From Candidatus Saccharimonadota bacterium (GTDB taxonomy: Bacteria; Patescibacteriota; Saccharimonadia; Saccharimonadales; Saccharimonadaceae): 64,000 bases of DNA. The position numbers were made by a program, and so were the translations under genes. Below are positions 1 through 8,892 of this stretch, in pieces (position 1 is the stretch's first letter; each line of letters opens with the position of its first letter). The DNA lies in contig JAUCSC010000001.1 of the NCBI GenBank assembly GCA_030445265.1, forward strand, positions 124,001 to 188,000, written 5' to 3'. Below the pieces are notes generated by a model. The model was not told the origin of the DNA, did not search any database, and worked only from the letters and a program-made list of their open reading frames with translations.

Positions 1-47
1 CGTAAGAGGCTATTGCTTTTTTATCAAGTTTATGCTATAATTTAAGT

Positions 48-1112
48 ATGAGTATCGAATATGACCGAACGGCCCTCCTCGCTCTCCCCGGTATACGCGA
101 CGGTAATCCTGAAGAAAAAGGGTTATTGTCGTGGTCTCGACCATATCTAGTCAACGAAATCCGCCAGCATGGCGTTGATGTGGCTGTTGCCAGAGGGCTC
201 GCTTCGTTAGATGAGACAGAGGCGATGGCGCATGACGTCATACGACCAGTCTACGGCGATCACGACCGCCAGGTCACGATAGAACGCCTTGGTTCTGTCG
301 GGGTAGGGGAATTTTCCGTGGTTCGGAATATTCTTCGGCCGCTTCATATGGAGACAGATACACCACTTCTGAACCCAAATAATGTACGGGCCCTCGCTCG
401 TGACAAATATCAGGTCGCCCAGACGGTGTTCGGACCAAACGATATGTATGGCAGAGAAGCGACGTTGATTGATAGAGAAGATAGCGGCTCGGATGTACAG
501 GCGAAGCTTGAATCGCTCCCTGGAGACCTTGTCGTTGCAAAACCGATTAATGGGCAACGCAGTAAGGGTGTGTATGTTGGCACGAAGGAAGAGGTTAGTC
601 AGGCACTAACTGAGAGGACAGCTGGCTACATTGTTGAGGAAAAACTTGATTTCAGTTCGCCACTCCCGCATCTTCGTGGTGTCGACGCAGAGCAACAGTC
701 ACGCCTCGAGCACGCCAACCAAGAGGGCGTGAACAAAGAGGTGCGCCTGTATTATTTCGGAAATGATCAATGGGATGTTGTCGGCCGGGTTGCAAAACGC
801 GGTGAAATCGACTTCCGCAGTGACGAGTGGCTCTATCTTGATCTTGAGTCAACGCCTGGCTACCTGGTAGAGGGTGCGCGGCAAGTGATTGCTCGCCTCC
901 AGGAGATTACCGGCAGCGACGAATTCAATATTGCAATCGACTGGGTATACGCCAGTTCAGCCTCACGTCCCGAGCCTGAATGGAAGCCGATGGAGTTGAA
1001 CGCCGCTGAGCCCCAGCTTGTCCAGCTCGGTGAACATGATGAAATCGGTCGCCGACATCACCGTAAACTTGCGGAACAGATTAGCCGTATCGCCCTGAAC
1101 AGGTATAATTAA
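48..1112 (+). CDS. ATP-grasp ligase-like protein (glutathione/cyanophycin synthetase-like)
   Basis: 354 aa ORF; ATP-grasp-like segments (DLVVAKPINGQRSKGVYVG, YIVEEKLDF, WKPMELNAAEPQ); TATAAT 6 nt upstream of ATG; operonic with a Mur ligase and RimK. Confidence 0.7.
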   Translation: MSIEYDRTALLALPGIRDGNPEEKGLLSWSRPYLVNEIRQHGVDVAVARGLASLDETEAMAHDVIRPVYGDHDRQVTIERLGSVGVGEFSVVRNILRPLHMETDTPLLNPNNVRALARDKYQVAQTVFGPNDMYGREATLIDREDSGSDVQAKLESLPGDLVVAKPINGQRSKGVYVGTKEEVSQALTERTAGYIVEEKLDFSSPLPHLRGVDAEQQSRLEHANQEGVNKEVRLYYFGNDQWDVVGRVAKRGEIDFRSDEWLYLDLESTPGYLVEGARQVIARLQEITGSDEFNIAIDWVYASSASRPEPEWKPMELNAAEPQLVQLGEHDEIGRRHHRKLAEQISRIALNRYN

Positions 1113-1132
1113 TAGAGAAGAAGGAGAACCAT

Positions 1133-2410
1133 ATGGCTACTGTTCCTATTATTTCTGTCACTGGCACAAAGGGCAAGACAACAACTGTCTCTGTCATTGC
1201 TGACGTGCTATTGCAGCTCCAGCACAACGTTCTCAAAGTAGATACGACGGGGCATTTCATGAATGGTGAACGTCGCAGCACGCTTGACGATTCCAAGTCA
1301 GCCTGGCGACTCGTACCCAGTGTCGCGCCTGGTCGCTATTTGTGGGAATTTCACGCTCGTCCCGAATTGAAAGAAAACGGTGTTGCCGTACTTGAATGCT
1401 CGCTTGGCTGTAGTGCTTCATCTGGTTTAGCCTATCGATATCACAAGGTGGGAATATTTTTGAACGTGTTTGAAGACCACCTTGGCTCGTCGGACCGTAT
1501 CAAAACCAAGGAAGATATCGCTCATGCCAAAGAATTTATATTCTCCCGCCTCCTCCACCAGGATGCGTATGCCGTATTCAACGCCGACGATATATTGGTT
1601 GTCGATCGACTGGAAGTCAGACCGAAAGTTGGTGTCACGCTGATCCCGTTTGGTCTCACGTTCAGCCACTTTGATATTCAGAGGCACCTGGCGGACGGCG
1701 GTGTTGCTGTCACGATGACTGAAGATAAGCGGATTGTACTACGCCGCCAAGAAAGCGACGAGACTATCCTCGACCTGAGGCAGATCCCTTGGACGTTTGA
1801 CGGTAATTTCTTACCCTCAGTCTGGAACCTCATGGCAGCCGTCGGAGGGATATATGGTATGTACGACGGTCAATTACCCGCAGGCGTCAAAGCAGTCTTC
1901 GAAGCAGTCAGACTTGACCCTTATGGCGGCCGCCTCACTATGCTCCGTAATCAAAATAACGTTCAGGTTCTGGCAGACTATGCCCATGAAAAAATATCAC
2001 TCGGTATGGTCGCCGACTTAGCCCGGACTAAAATTGGTGATGGTGGTAAAGTTATTGGCGTGGTACGTTTAGCCCACGACCGCACCGATGAATTGATGCG
2101 AGAAACGGGGACGGTTATCGGCCAGGCGTTTGATCAGCTGGTGGTCTACGACAAGATTGACGGCTATCTCAGGAAGGCTGTCACCAAGCATAAAAGATTC
2201 GAAGAAGTAGAAGGGCGCACGTCGCAGATACTGACCGATGCCATCGCTGAAGTGAACCCGCATGTCGAACGTATCATCCGTGAAGACGAGGCAATCGCGC
2301 GAGCTGCGGCCATAGCAAAGCCTGGTGACGTGGTCGTTATCATCGTGAACGACGACATAGTCCGCTCGATTAATTTCATTAAAAAAGCGTTTAACGCGGA
2401 GTTCGTGTGA
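1133..2410 (+). CDS. Mur ligase family protein (CphA C-terminal/MurE-like)
   Basis: P-loop VTGTKGKTTTVSVIADVL, LNVFEDHLG, LADYAHE motifs; SD gaaggaga upstream. Confidence 0.85.
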   Translation: MATVPIISVTGTKGKTTTVSVIADVLLQLQHNVLKVDTTGHFMNGERRSTLDDSKSAWRLVPSVAPGRYLWEFHARPELKENGVAVLECSLGCSASSGLAYRYHKVGIFLNVFEDHLGSSDRIKTKEDIAHAKEFIFSRLLHQDAYAVFNADDILVVDRLEVRPKVGVTLIPFGLTFSHFDIQRHLADGGVAVTMTEDKRIVLRRQESDETILDLRQIPWTFDGNFLPSVWNLMAAVGGIYGMYDGQLPAGVKAVFEAVRLDPYGGRLTMLRNQNNVQVLADYAHEKISLGMVADLARTKIGDGGKVIGVVRLAHDRTDELMRETGTVIGQAFDQLVVYDKIDGYLRKAVTKHKRFEEVEGRTSQILTDAIAEVNPHVERIIREDEAIARAAAIAKPGDVVVIIVNDDIVRSINFIKKAFNAEFV

Positions 2411-2901
2411 TGTCGGAGAGTCAACTTACTATTATTGGTCGCGCCGAGAAGGTAGCTTTTCCAGAACTTGGCGCCAAAATGGTTCCGACGAAGATTGATA
2501 CCGGTGCAGACTCATCCTCAATATGGGCTCATGTCACCAAGGTAGAGGATGAACGTCTGAAGGTCGTTTTCTTTAGTCCTGAGTCGCCTTATTACACCGG
2601 TGACGAACACGTTTTTGAAAAAGGTGACTTTGTCATTACGCGCGTGTCTAACTCATTTGGGCAAAGAGAACTTCGTTATAAAGTCACATTAAAGATTAAG
2701 GTTCATAATCGAGTCATTAATGGAACGTTCACGCTTGCAGATCGATCAAAAAAACTTTATCCTGTGTTGATCGGCCGTTCACTCCTGAAGAAGAAGTTCC
2801 TCGTTGACGTCTCGCTGGGCAGCCCACTGCGCAAGGAAGAGAAAGAGCGTGCCGACCGTCTGCACGAAGAACTGGTTAATACGAAAGAGGTTACTACATG
2901 A
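2407..2901 (+). CDS. RimB-like retropepsin-fold protein (ATP-dependent zinc protease family)
   Basis: KIDTGADSSSIWA (DTGA) motif and RxxLyPVLIGRSLLKKKFLVDVS; 4-nt overlaps with both neighbours. Confidence 0.8.
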   Translation: MMSESQLTIIGRAEKVAFPELGAKMVPTKIDTGADSSSIWAHVTKVEDERLKVVFFSPESPYYTGDEHVFEKGDFVITRVSNSFGQRELRYKVTLKIKVHNRVINGTFTLADRSKKLYPVLIGRSLLKKKFLVDVSLGSPLRKEEKERADRLHEELVNTKEVTT

Positions 2902-3803
2902 AAATTGCTATTTTATCGAAGGGAAGTGCTAACTACACGACCAAACGGCTCAAAGAAGTTGCTAAAGCTCGAGGCCATGAAGTCCGAGTCATCAACTATG
3001 CCAAGTGCTATGTTTCAATTGAAAAAGATAAGCCAGTCATCCGCTACAAAGGGGAGTCGCTGGATCATTTTGATGCCGTCATTCCTCGTATCGCTCAAAG
3101 CTATACCAAATACGGCACAGCGATGGTTCGCCAGTTTGAGAGTCAGGGCAGTTTTACGACCGCCAGCTCGATCGCTATTACGCGGTCGCGCGACAAGCTG
3201 CGTGCCTATCAGATTCTCGCAAAAGCCGGAGTCAGTATTCCAAAGACCGTCTTTGCGCGTGAAACTGCCAATTTCGAGGACGTCATTGCACTTGCCGGCG
3301 GCACGCCGCTCATTATTAAGGTAGCCCGTGGCACCCATGGCAATGGTGTAGTGCTCGCTGAAACACCAAAAGCTGCCAAAGCAGTTATGCAGGCGTTCTA
3401 TGTCGAAGGTGTGAACTTCTTGGTTCAGGAATTTATCAAAGAATCAGCTGGTGAGGATATCCGTGCGCTCGTGGTGGGCAGCCGGGTCGTTGCCAGCGTG
3501 AAACGGCAGAGTCTCGATGATGATTTTCGCTCAAATACTCACCAAGGCGGCGTCGGGACACCGATTAAACTGACTGATGAAGAGGTGAAGACAGCCATAA
3601 AGGCTGCTAAAGCGATGGGGCTGCCGATCTGTGGTGTCGATATGATGCGCAGTGAGCGTGGGCCGGTCGTTTTGGAAGTGAACTCATCGGCAAGTTTGAA
3701 GACGCCGGAAGCAATCACCAAGCGTGATATTGCGACCAGGATCATTGAATACATCGAGCTGAATGCGAAGCGTCACAATAAAAAAGATAAAGTCGGCGCC
3801 TAA
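2898..3803 (+). CDS. rimK: RimK-like ATP-grasp alpha-L-glutamate ligase
   Basis: ATP-grasp with GTHGNGVVLAE, VQEFIKESAGEDIRALVVG, RSNTHQGG, VLEVNSSASLK. Confidence 0.85.
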   Translation: MKIAILSKGSANYTTKRLKEVAKARGHEVRVINYAKCYVSIEKDKPVIRYKGESLDHFDAVIPRIAQSYTKYGTAMVRQFESQGSFTTASSIAITRSRDKLRAYQILAKAGVSIPKTVFARETANFEDVIALAGGTPLIIKVARGTHGNGVVLAETPKAAKAVMQAFYVEGVNFLVQEFIKESAGEDIRALVVGSRVVASVKRQSLDDDFRSNTHQGGVGTPIKLTDEEVKTAIKAAKAMGLPICGVDMMRSERGPVVLEVNSSASLKTPEAITKRDIATRIIEYIELNAKRHNKKDKVGA

Positions 3804-3827
3804 GAACCGCCTGCTATAATGGTGCTT

Positions 3828-4319
3828 ATGGCACCAGCTCACTTTTCTCTTCGTCATAATCATCTTGTGTGGTTGGCTGTAATTGGAGCGGTACTTATTG
3901 TTATTGCGAGTGCCGTTTCTATTATCATCAACAATTTTGGTGGCAATACGACGCAGCTTCTCATTGGCAATGCCGCCTTTGACGCGCGGGTAGCAAAGAC
4001 GGAGGATCAGCGCGTCAACGGCTTGTCGGGCACGCCTTCGCTTGGCAACCGTGAAGCCCTTCTTATGGTCTTTCCGTCGAACGGCGATTGGCAAATTTGG
4101 ATGAAAGATATGAAATATCCAATCGACATTATCTGGCTTGATGACCAAAAACGGGTCGTGTATATGGTTCAAGACGCCCAGCCGGAAGAACCAGCCTCAA
4201 AAATCTATGCGCCCGACGTAGATGCGCGGTACGTTGTTGAGCTAGCGGCTGGGACAATCCAGAAGATATCAATCCGCAGCGGTCAGGCTGCTATTTTTGA
4301 CGTAGGAGAGCCGTCATGA
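3828..4319 (+). CDS. DUF192 family protein with N-terminal TM
   Basis: NGLSGTPSL...LMVFPSNGDWQIWMKDMKYPIDIIWLD is DUF192-like; start chosen at TATAAT-N7-ATG rather than the upstream 3819 start. Confidence 0.8.
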   Translation: MAPAHFSLRHNHLVWLAVIGAVLIVIASAVSIIINNFGGNTTQLLIGNAAFDARVAKTEDQRVNGLSGTPSLGNREALLMVFPSNGDWQIWMKDMKYPIDIIWLDDQKRVVYMVQDAQPEEPASKIYAPDVDARYVVELAAGTIQKISIRSGQAAIFDVGEPS

Positions 4320-4801
4320 ACGTTCTCGTCGTCTTTATCGCCCTCGCCGTTTTCTTATTCCTTGCCGCCTTCCTGACAAAACGTCGTTTTGGGCTTCTGG
4401 GCCTGGCGCTGGCCGCTGGTGCCACACTAAGCATGCTATGGATAGATGAAGCGGGTGAGTTAGTGGCAATGATTGGCCTGTTCCCGATTTCACCACTAAC
4501 CAACGCGGTCACCCTCGGGCTTTTGGTATTGCTTCCAGCAATCCTGCTCCTGTTTCATGGTTATAGTTACAAGCGCCTCCCTGGGCGAATCATTGGCGCG
4601 ACACTGTTTACCCTCCTGGCCCTCGCCTTCCTGGTAGACCCCCTGCAATTTGCGCTACAGCTTGATGGAGTGGGCGGTACCGTGTACCGCTGGCTGCAAG
4701 AGTACAAAGACGTTATCATTGGCCTCGGTATGGTCATTGCCGTGGTCGACCTTTTTCTGACGAAGCCCGCTCCGGCTCCTGAGAAAAAGGGCAAACATTG
4801 A
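4316..4801 (+). CDS. multi-pass membrane protein, unknown function
   Basis: ORF overlapping DUF192 gene by 4 nt (ATGA); several hydrophobic segments. Confidence 0.6.
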   Translation: MNVLVVFIALAVFLFLAAFLTKRRFGLLGLALAAGATLSMLWIDEAGELVAMIGLFPISPLTNAVTLGLLVLLPAILLLFHGYSYKRLPGRIIGATLFTLLALAFLVDPLQFALQLDGVGGTVYRWLQEYKDVIIGLGMVIAVVDLFLTKPAPAPEKKGKH

Positions 4802-4851
4802 CTTTCGACCCCTATTAGCCTATAGTTTTTTGAGTACTTTACTATTATTAC

Positions 4852-4928
4852 GGGTCCATAGCTCAGCTGGTTAGAGCACCTGCCTTTTAAGCAGGGTGTC
4901 GTGGGTTCAAGTCCCACTGGACCCTCCA
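4852..4928 (+). tRNA. tRNA-Lys(TTT), CCA encoded
   Basis: gggtcca...cttttaa anticodon loop...gttcaagtc...tggaccc-t-cca; cloverleaf folds by eye. Confidence 0.95.
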
Positions 4929-4934
4929 AGAAAT

Positions 4935-4961
4935 AATACTCACCTTGTGTGGGTATTTTTT
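4935..4961 (+). terminator. Rho-independent terminator after tRNA-Lys
   Basis: aatactcac-cttgt-gtgggtatt stem followed by T run. Confidence 0.75.
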
Positions 4962-4981
4962 CTTGGTTGAGATCGATGCGT

Positions 4982-5001
4982 GACTTGAATCCACGACACC
5001 C
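4982..5001 (-). repeat. inverted near-copy (19/20) of tRNA-Lys 4894-4913
   Basis: gacttgaatccacgacaccc versus reverse complement gacttgaacccacgacaccc. Confidence 0.9.
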
Positions 5002-5102
5002 GTTAGGTGGAGTGGGTGAGAATTGCCAGTGGCAGTCCGCAAGGCAACCTTCCGATGGCAACTGGTTGCCGATCGCGAAGTTGCGGGGTCGCGGAACGTG
5101 AC

Positions 5103-5123
5103 CAAGTCCCACTGGACCCTCCA
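5103..5123 (+). repeat. 21-nt exact direct repeat of tRNA-Lys 3' end (4908-4928)
   Basis: caagtcccactggaccctcca at both positions. Confidence 0.95.
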
Positions 5124-5131
5124 TAGAATTT

Positions 5132-5157
5132 AAAAGAGCCCGGATGGGCTCTTTTTG
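5132..5157. terminator. bidirectional terminator hairpin
   Basis: aaaagagcccggatgggctcttttt. Confidence 0.8.
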
Positions 5158-5183
5158 GTACTGAGATTAATGGCTAAACGAGG

Positions 5184-5276
5184 CTATTGATTCGGCGTCT
5201 TGCTGTTGATGCTTTCCAGCACATCTCTGATGGCGCGCAGCTCCTCGAGAATTTCTTGTACATCTGAATGTTCCAT
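5184..5276 (-). CDS. small protein MEHSDVQEILEELRAIRDVLESINSKTPNQ (30 aa)
   Basis: read on the minus strand; strong SD gcaggaggtccc-ATG; terminator immediately downstream; below the ORF track size cutoff. Confidence 0.6.
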   Translation of the reverse strand: MEHSDVQEILEELRAIRDVLESINSKTPNQ

Positions 5277-5445
5277 GGGACCTCCTGCTTATGTGTTAGG
5301 CAACAGTACGATTATATATATCAAAGCTGGTGATCAGCTTAAATTGCTTATTAGTCCACGCCCCGCGGCTATAGTGTTTATGTTGACACGGCTCGTAGCT
5401 GGGAATACACTCAACTCATAGCATTCAATAAGGAATAAACACAGA

Positions 5446-6156
5446 ATGAAACAAAATATAGTACAGACGACAATAATAAGTCTGATAGCTGTCTTGGCAC
5501 TGTCTTTCATCGCACTCATGGTGATCAGTAGCCAATCAGTTCTTGCCAAGGACGGCTCGGATTCGACTGAGGTTGAGGATAATACGAGCGGCAGCGGTTC
5601 AAGTGGAACGAGCGGTAGTGGCAAAGCTGAGGGAAGTAGTAATAGCGGCAAATCTGTCGAAACGACCGTTCGGCAAAAAGCCGAGGATTCGCAGCAGCTC
5701 TCCGAAGATCGGGTGACGACGCAGCGCGTACGACTAGGGGAAGCCAAATTAAAGATTTGTCAGAACCGCGAACAAAATATCCAAGGCATCATTACCCGTA
5801 TCACCGATCGTGGTACAAAGCAGCTCGCCGTCTTTGATAAGATTTCTGACCGTGTCCAACTGTTTTATACAACGAAGGGAAATATCTGGAGTGGGTACGA
5901 CGCCCAGGTCGATAAAGTAGCAGCAAAACGGGCCGCAGCTACGGCAGCCATTGACTCAGTTAAATCCACAAGCACGGAGTTTACCTGTGACGGTGATAAT
6001 CCGAAGGGTGTCGCTGATAGCTTCAAGCAACAACTACGCTCAGTGAAAGCTGCCTTAAAAGAATACAAAACAGCTCTTAAGGACCTGATCGTTGGCGTGA
6101 AGTCAGTTCAGCCAGACGACACCGCAGAGACTACTGAAGGGAGCCAAGCACAATGA
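5446..6156 (+). CDS. secreted/membrane-anchored protein with Ser/Gly linker and coiled-coil-like region
   Basis: N-terminal hydrophobic segment, SGSGSSGTSGSG linker, Lys/Gln/Ala-rich helical region. Confidence 0.6.
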   Translation: MKQNIVQTTIISLIAVLALSFIALMVISSQSVLAKDGSDSTEVEDNTSGSGSSGTSGSGKAEGSSNSGKSVETTVRQKAEDSQQLSEDRVTTQRVRLGEAKLKICQNREQNIQGIITRITDRGTKQLAVFDKISDRVQLFYTTKGNIWSGYDAQVDKVAAKRAAATAAIDSVKSTSTEFTCDGDNPKGVADSFKQQLRSVKAALKEYKTALKDLIVGVKSVQPDDTAETTEGSQAQ

Positions 6157-6434
6157 TATCACCTATACAACGTGGCTTTACTATTGTCGAGGCCGTCATC
6201 ATCATTGCGATCATCGGCGTGATCGGACTCGTTGGCTACGTCGCGTACAATACGTTTCAGAAACAGGCGGCGAATGAATCGAGCAGTCAGGTGTCAACGG
6301 CCAGCGATGTGCCAGAAGCGCCGACGATTGAATCTAAAAGTGGTTTGGACGCTGCATCAGCAACGATCGATGACATCAATCTTGATGATGAGAGCGATCT
6401 CTCTCAGCTCGACAGCGAACTCGACACTTTTTAA
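6153..6434 (+). CDS. short prepilin-like protein
   Basis: RGFTIVEAVIIIAIIGVIGLVGYVAYN class III prepilin signal; 4-nt overlap with upstream gene. Confidence 0.75.
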   Translation: MISPIQRGFTIVEAVIIIAIIGVIGLVGYVAYNTFQKQAANESSSQVSTASDVPEAPTIESKSGLDAASATIDDINLDDESDLSQLDSELDTF

Positions 6435-6513
6435 AGCAGCTATCTATAGATAGGTTACCTTGACCTGTACCGGTCGCTAGATTGTCGGTCAATACAGGTG
6501 GTATACTCAGCGT

Positions 6514-7971
6514 ATGCAGTGGTGGGTGCTGAGGCGTCGTGTGCATATATCGTGGATTATTGCCATCGCCTCCCTGTGCTTTGTGATAGGCGTGGCTAGT
6601 ACGCTTTATATCTCGCTTAACCCATCCCTTCTTCTCGCTGTCGTTGTTGTAACGGCGCTGACGCTGCCTATCGTCGTCTGGCGCCGCACGTACTACCTCT
6701 TGCCTCTGCTTGTGGTCTTTGCCGTCAGCTTCGGCTTGTGGCGCGGCACACTCTCACAGCAACAGCTTGATGAGTATGACAGCTATTATGGTCGACACGT
6801 CGTTTTAGTCGGGACCGTGCTTGATGATGTGGAAGTGAATCGTCGAGGAGAACACACGGTGAGGCTGGGCGATATTATGTTAGACATGAAAAGCATGCCT
6901 GGGCAGATATGGCTGTCATCGTCACCGCGTCAAACAATTAAGCGGAGCGACACGGTATTGGTAGCCGGTGACTTGTCTCAGGGATTTGGGAATTATGCGG
7001 GTTCAATCTATCGTGCTGACATTAGGGAAGTCTTGTCTCCAAGACCAGGTGATGTTGCCCTCGGCGTGCGTGATTGGTTTACGAGCGGAGTGCGCCGGGC
7101 GATTGATGAGCCCCAAGCGAGTCTTGGCATCGGCTACGTCGTTGGGCAGAAAAGTGCGTTACCTGATGAACTTGTTACATCCCTGCAAATTGCGGGGCTG
7201 ACGCACGTGGTGGTCGCGAGCGGGTATAATCTGACGATCCTGGTGCGATTAGCGCGTCGGTCACTCGAGAAAGTGTCTAAATATCTATCATTTTTAGCAG
7301 CCGGCTTAATGATTGTCGGGTTTATTGCTGTGACGGGCCTAAGTCCGAGTATGTCACGGGCAGGACTGGTGGCGGGGCTGAGCCTTTTAGCGTGGTACTA
7401 CGGCCGCCGCTTTCATCCCTTGGTGTTGTTGCCTTTCGCCGCCGCAATCACAGTCGCCGTTCAGCCAAGTTACGCATGGAATGATATCGGCTGGCTACTC
7501 AGCTTTGCGGCGTTTGGCGGCGTGATGTTACTGGCTCCGCTCATGCAGCGCTATTTCTTCGGAGATAAGAAACCCGGCATTGTTCGGCAGATTCTTGGTG
7601 AGACTATCGCTGCCCAAATTGCCACGGTACCGATTATTTTATTGAGCTTCGGCGTCTTTTCAAATGTTGCCGTACTGGCTAACCTGTTGGTCGTGCCGCT
7701 TGTACCAATCGCAATGTTGTTGACATTCATTGCGGGCATTGGCGGGCTGGCGGTACCGGCACTGGCTCATATATTTGGCTATCCAGCACAGATGCTCCTA
7801 TCATATATGACGTCTATCGTTCACTTTTTTGCTTCATTTGACTGGGCACAAGTTGAACTTACCTTCACTCCCTGGTTGTTGGCGGCGCTCTACGTGCTCA
7901 TTATCGGCGGGGCACTCTACTTATGGCGAGTCACTAAATATAACTTTAGAGAAAGTAATATTGTTGTATGA
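6514..7971 (+). CDS. comEC: ComEC/Rec2 family DNA-uptake channel
   Basis: GLTHVVVASGYNLTILV and PSMSRAGLVAGLSLLAWYYGR motifs, many TM segments. Confidence 0.85.
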   Translation: MQWWVLRRRVHISWIIAIASLCFVIGVASTLYISLNPSLLLAVVVVTALTLPIVVWRRTYYLLPLLVVFAVSFGLWRGTLSQQQLDEYDSYYGRHVVLVGTVLDDVEVNRRGEHTVRLGDIMLDMKSMPGQIWLSSSPRQTIKRSDTVLVAGDLSQGFGNYAGSIYRADIREVLSPRPGDVALGVRDWFTSGVRRAIDEPQASLGIGYVVGQKSALPDELVTSLQIAGLTHVVVASGYNLTILVRLARRSLEKVSKYLSFLAAGLMIVGFIAVTGLSPSMSRAGLVAGLSLLAWYYGRRFHPLVLLPFAAAITVAVQPSYAWNDIGWLLSFAAFGGVMLLAPLMQRYFFGDKKPGIVRQILGETIAAQIATVPIILLSFGVFSNVAVLANLLVVPLVPIAMLLTFIAGIGGLAVPALAHIFGYPAQMLLSYMTSIVHFFASFDWAQVELTFTPWLLAALYVLIIGGALYLWRVTKYNFRESNIVV

Positions 7972-8126
7972 CATAGTTGCTTATGATAAGGTTCTCGTCA
8001 AATCTTCTTGTTAAAAAGATGAAAGTTTTGAGCGCTTTAGTATGAGGACGACGTATCTGGAGGGCATCTCATACTTCTGGTATAATAAGTAAAAGTTATA
8101 CACTAAAAAAGTGGAGATGCTGATAT

Positions 8127-8849
8127 ATGTCAGGGCATAGCAAATGGTCAACTATTAAACGTGAAAAAGGCGCCAAGGACGCGAAGCGTGGTGCTGTTTT
8201 CACGAAAATCGGTAATCAAATTGCCATTGCAGCGCGTAGCGGCATTGATCCTAATATGAACTCCTCGCTGGCGCTGGCGATAGAAAAAGCGAAGCAAGCA
8301 AATATGCCTGCGGCCAATATTCAGCGGGCAATTGACCGTGTGGCCGACAAGAACGCTGCAGTACTCGAAGAAGTCACCTATGAAGGCATCGGACCGGGTG
8401 GCGTCGGTATTATCATCGAGACGGCAACCGATAATAAGAATCGTACCTTTCCTGAAGTGCGGAGTGCTCTCACGAAGAATGGTGGACGTATTGCTGATGC
8501 CGGTAGCGTCATGTTCCAGTTCAGCCGCAAAGGTGTGATTAATGTCGAAGCTTCGGGCGAGGATGCGCTGCTCGCCGTACTAGACGCTGGAGCGGAAGAT
8601 GCAATTGAAGAAGACGGCGAACTCATTATCTATACCGATCAAAAAGAACTAGCCAAAGTTCGTCGGGCAATCATCGACGCCGGGTTGACTGTTCGGAGCG
8701 CTGAGCTGCAGTATGTTCCGAACATGCCCGTACCGATTGACGAGAAAGAAACGGCCGAAAAGGTAATCCGTGTGATGGACGCCCTCGATGATCTTGATGA
8801 CGTAGTTAACGTCCATACCAACGCTGATATCCAAGTCGAACTCAGCTAA
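8127..8849 (+). CDS. yebC: YebC/PmpR family protein
   Basis: MSGHSKWSTIKREKGAKDAKRG..., TYEGIGPGGVGIIIE. Confidence 0.97.
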   Translation: MSGHSKWSTIKREKGAKDAKRGAVFTKIGNQIAIAARSGIDPNMNSSLALAIEKAKQANMPAANIQRAIDRVADKNAAVLEEVTYEGIGPGGVGIIIETATDNKNRTFPEVRSALTKNGGRIADAGSVMFQFSRKGVINVEASGEDALLAVLDAGAEDAIEEDGELIIYTDQKELAKVRRAIIDAGLTVRSAELQYVPNMPVPIDEKETAEKVIRVMDALDDLDDVVNVHTNADIQVELS

Positions 8850-8892
8850 AAAACCTATTGTATTTAGGGCAACAAGGCAGTACCCTGGAGCT

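Noticed and set aside
4567-5124. 185-aa minus ORF spanning tRNA-Lys and 3' end of the membrane protein gene
   Set aside because: Runs through a tRNA and terminators; GLEPTTPCLKGRCSNQLSYGP is the usual translation of antisense tRNA.
5200-5421. 73-aa plus ORF MLLMLSSTSLMARSSSRI
   Set aside because: Antisense to the better supported SD-preceded 30-aa ORF (5184-5276).
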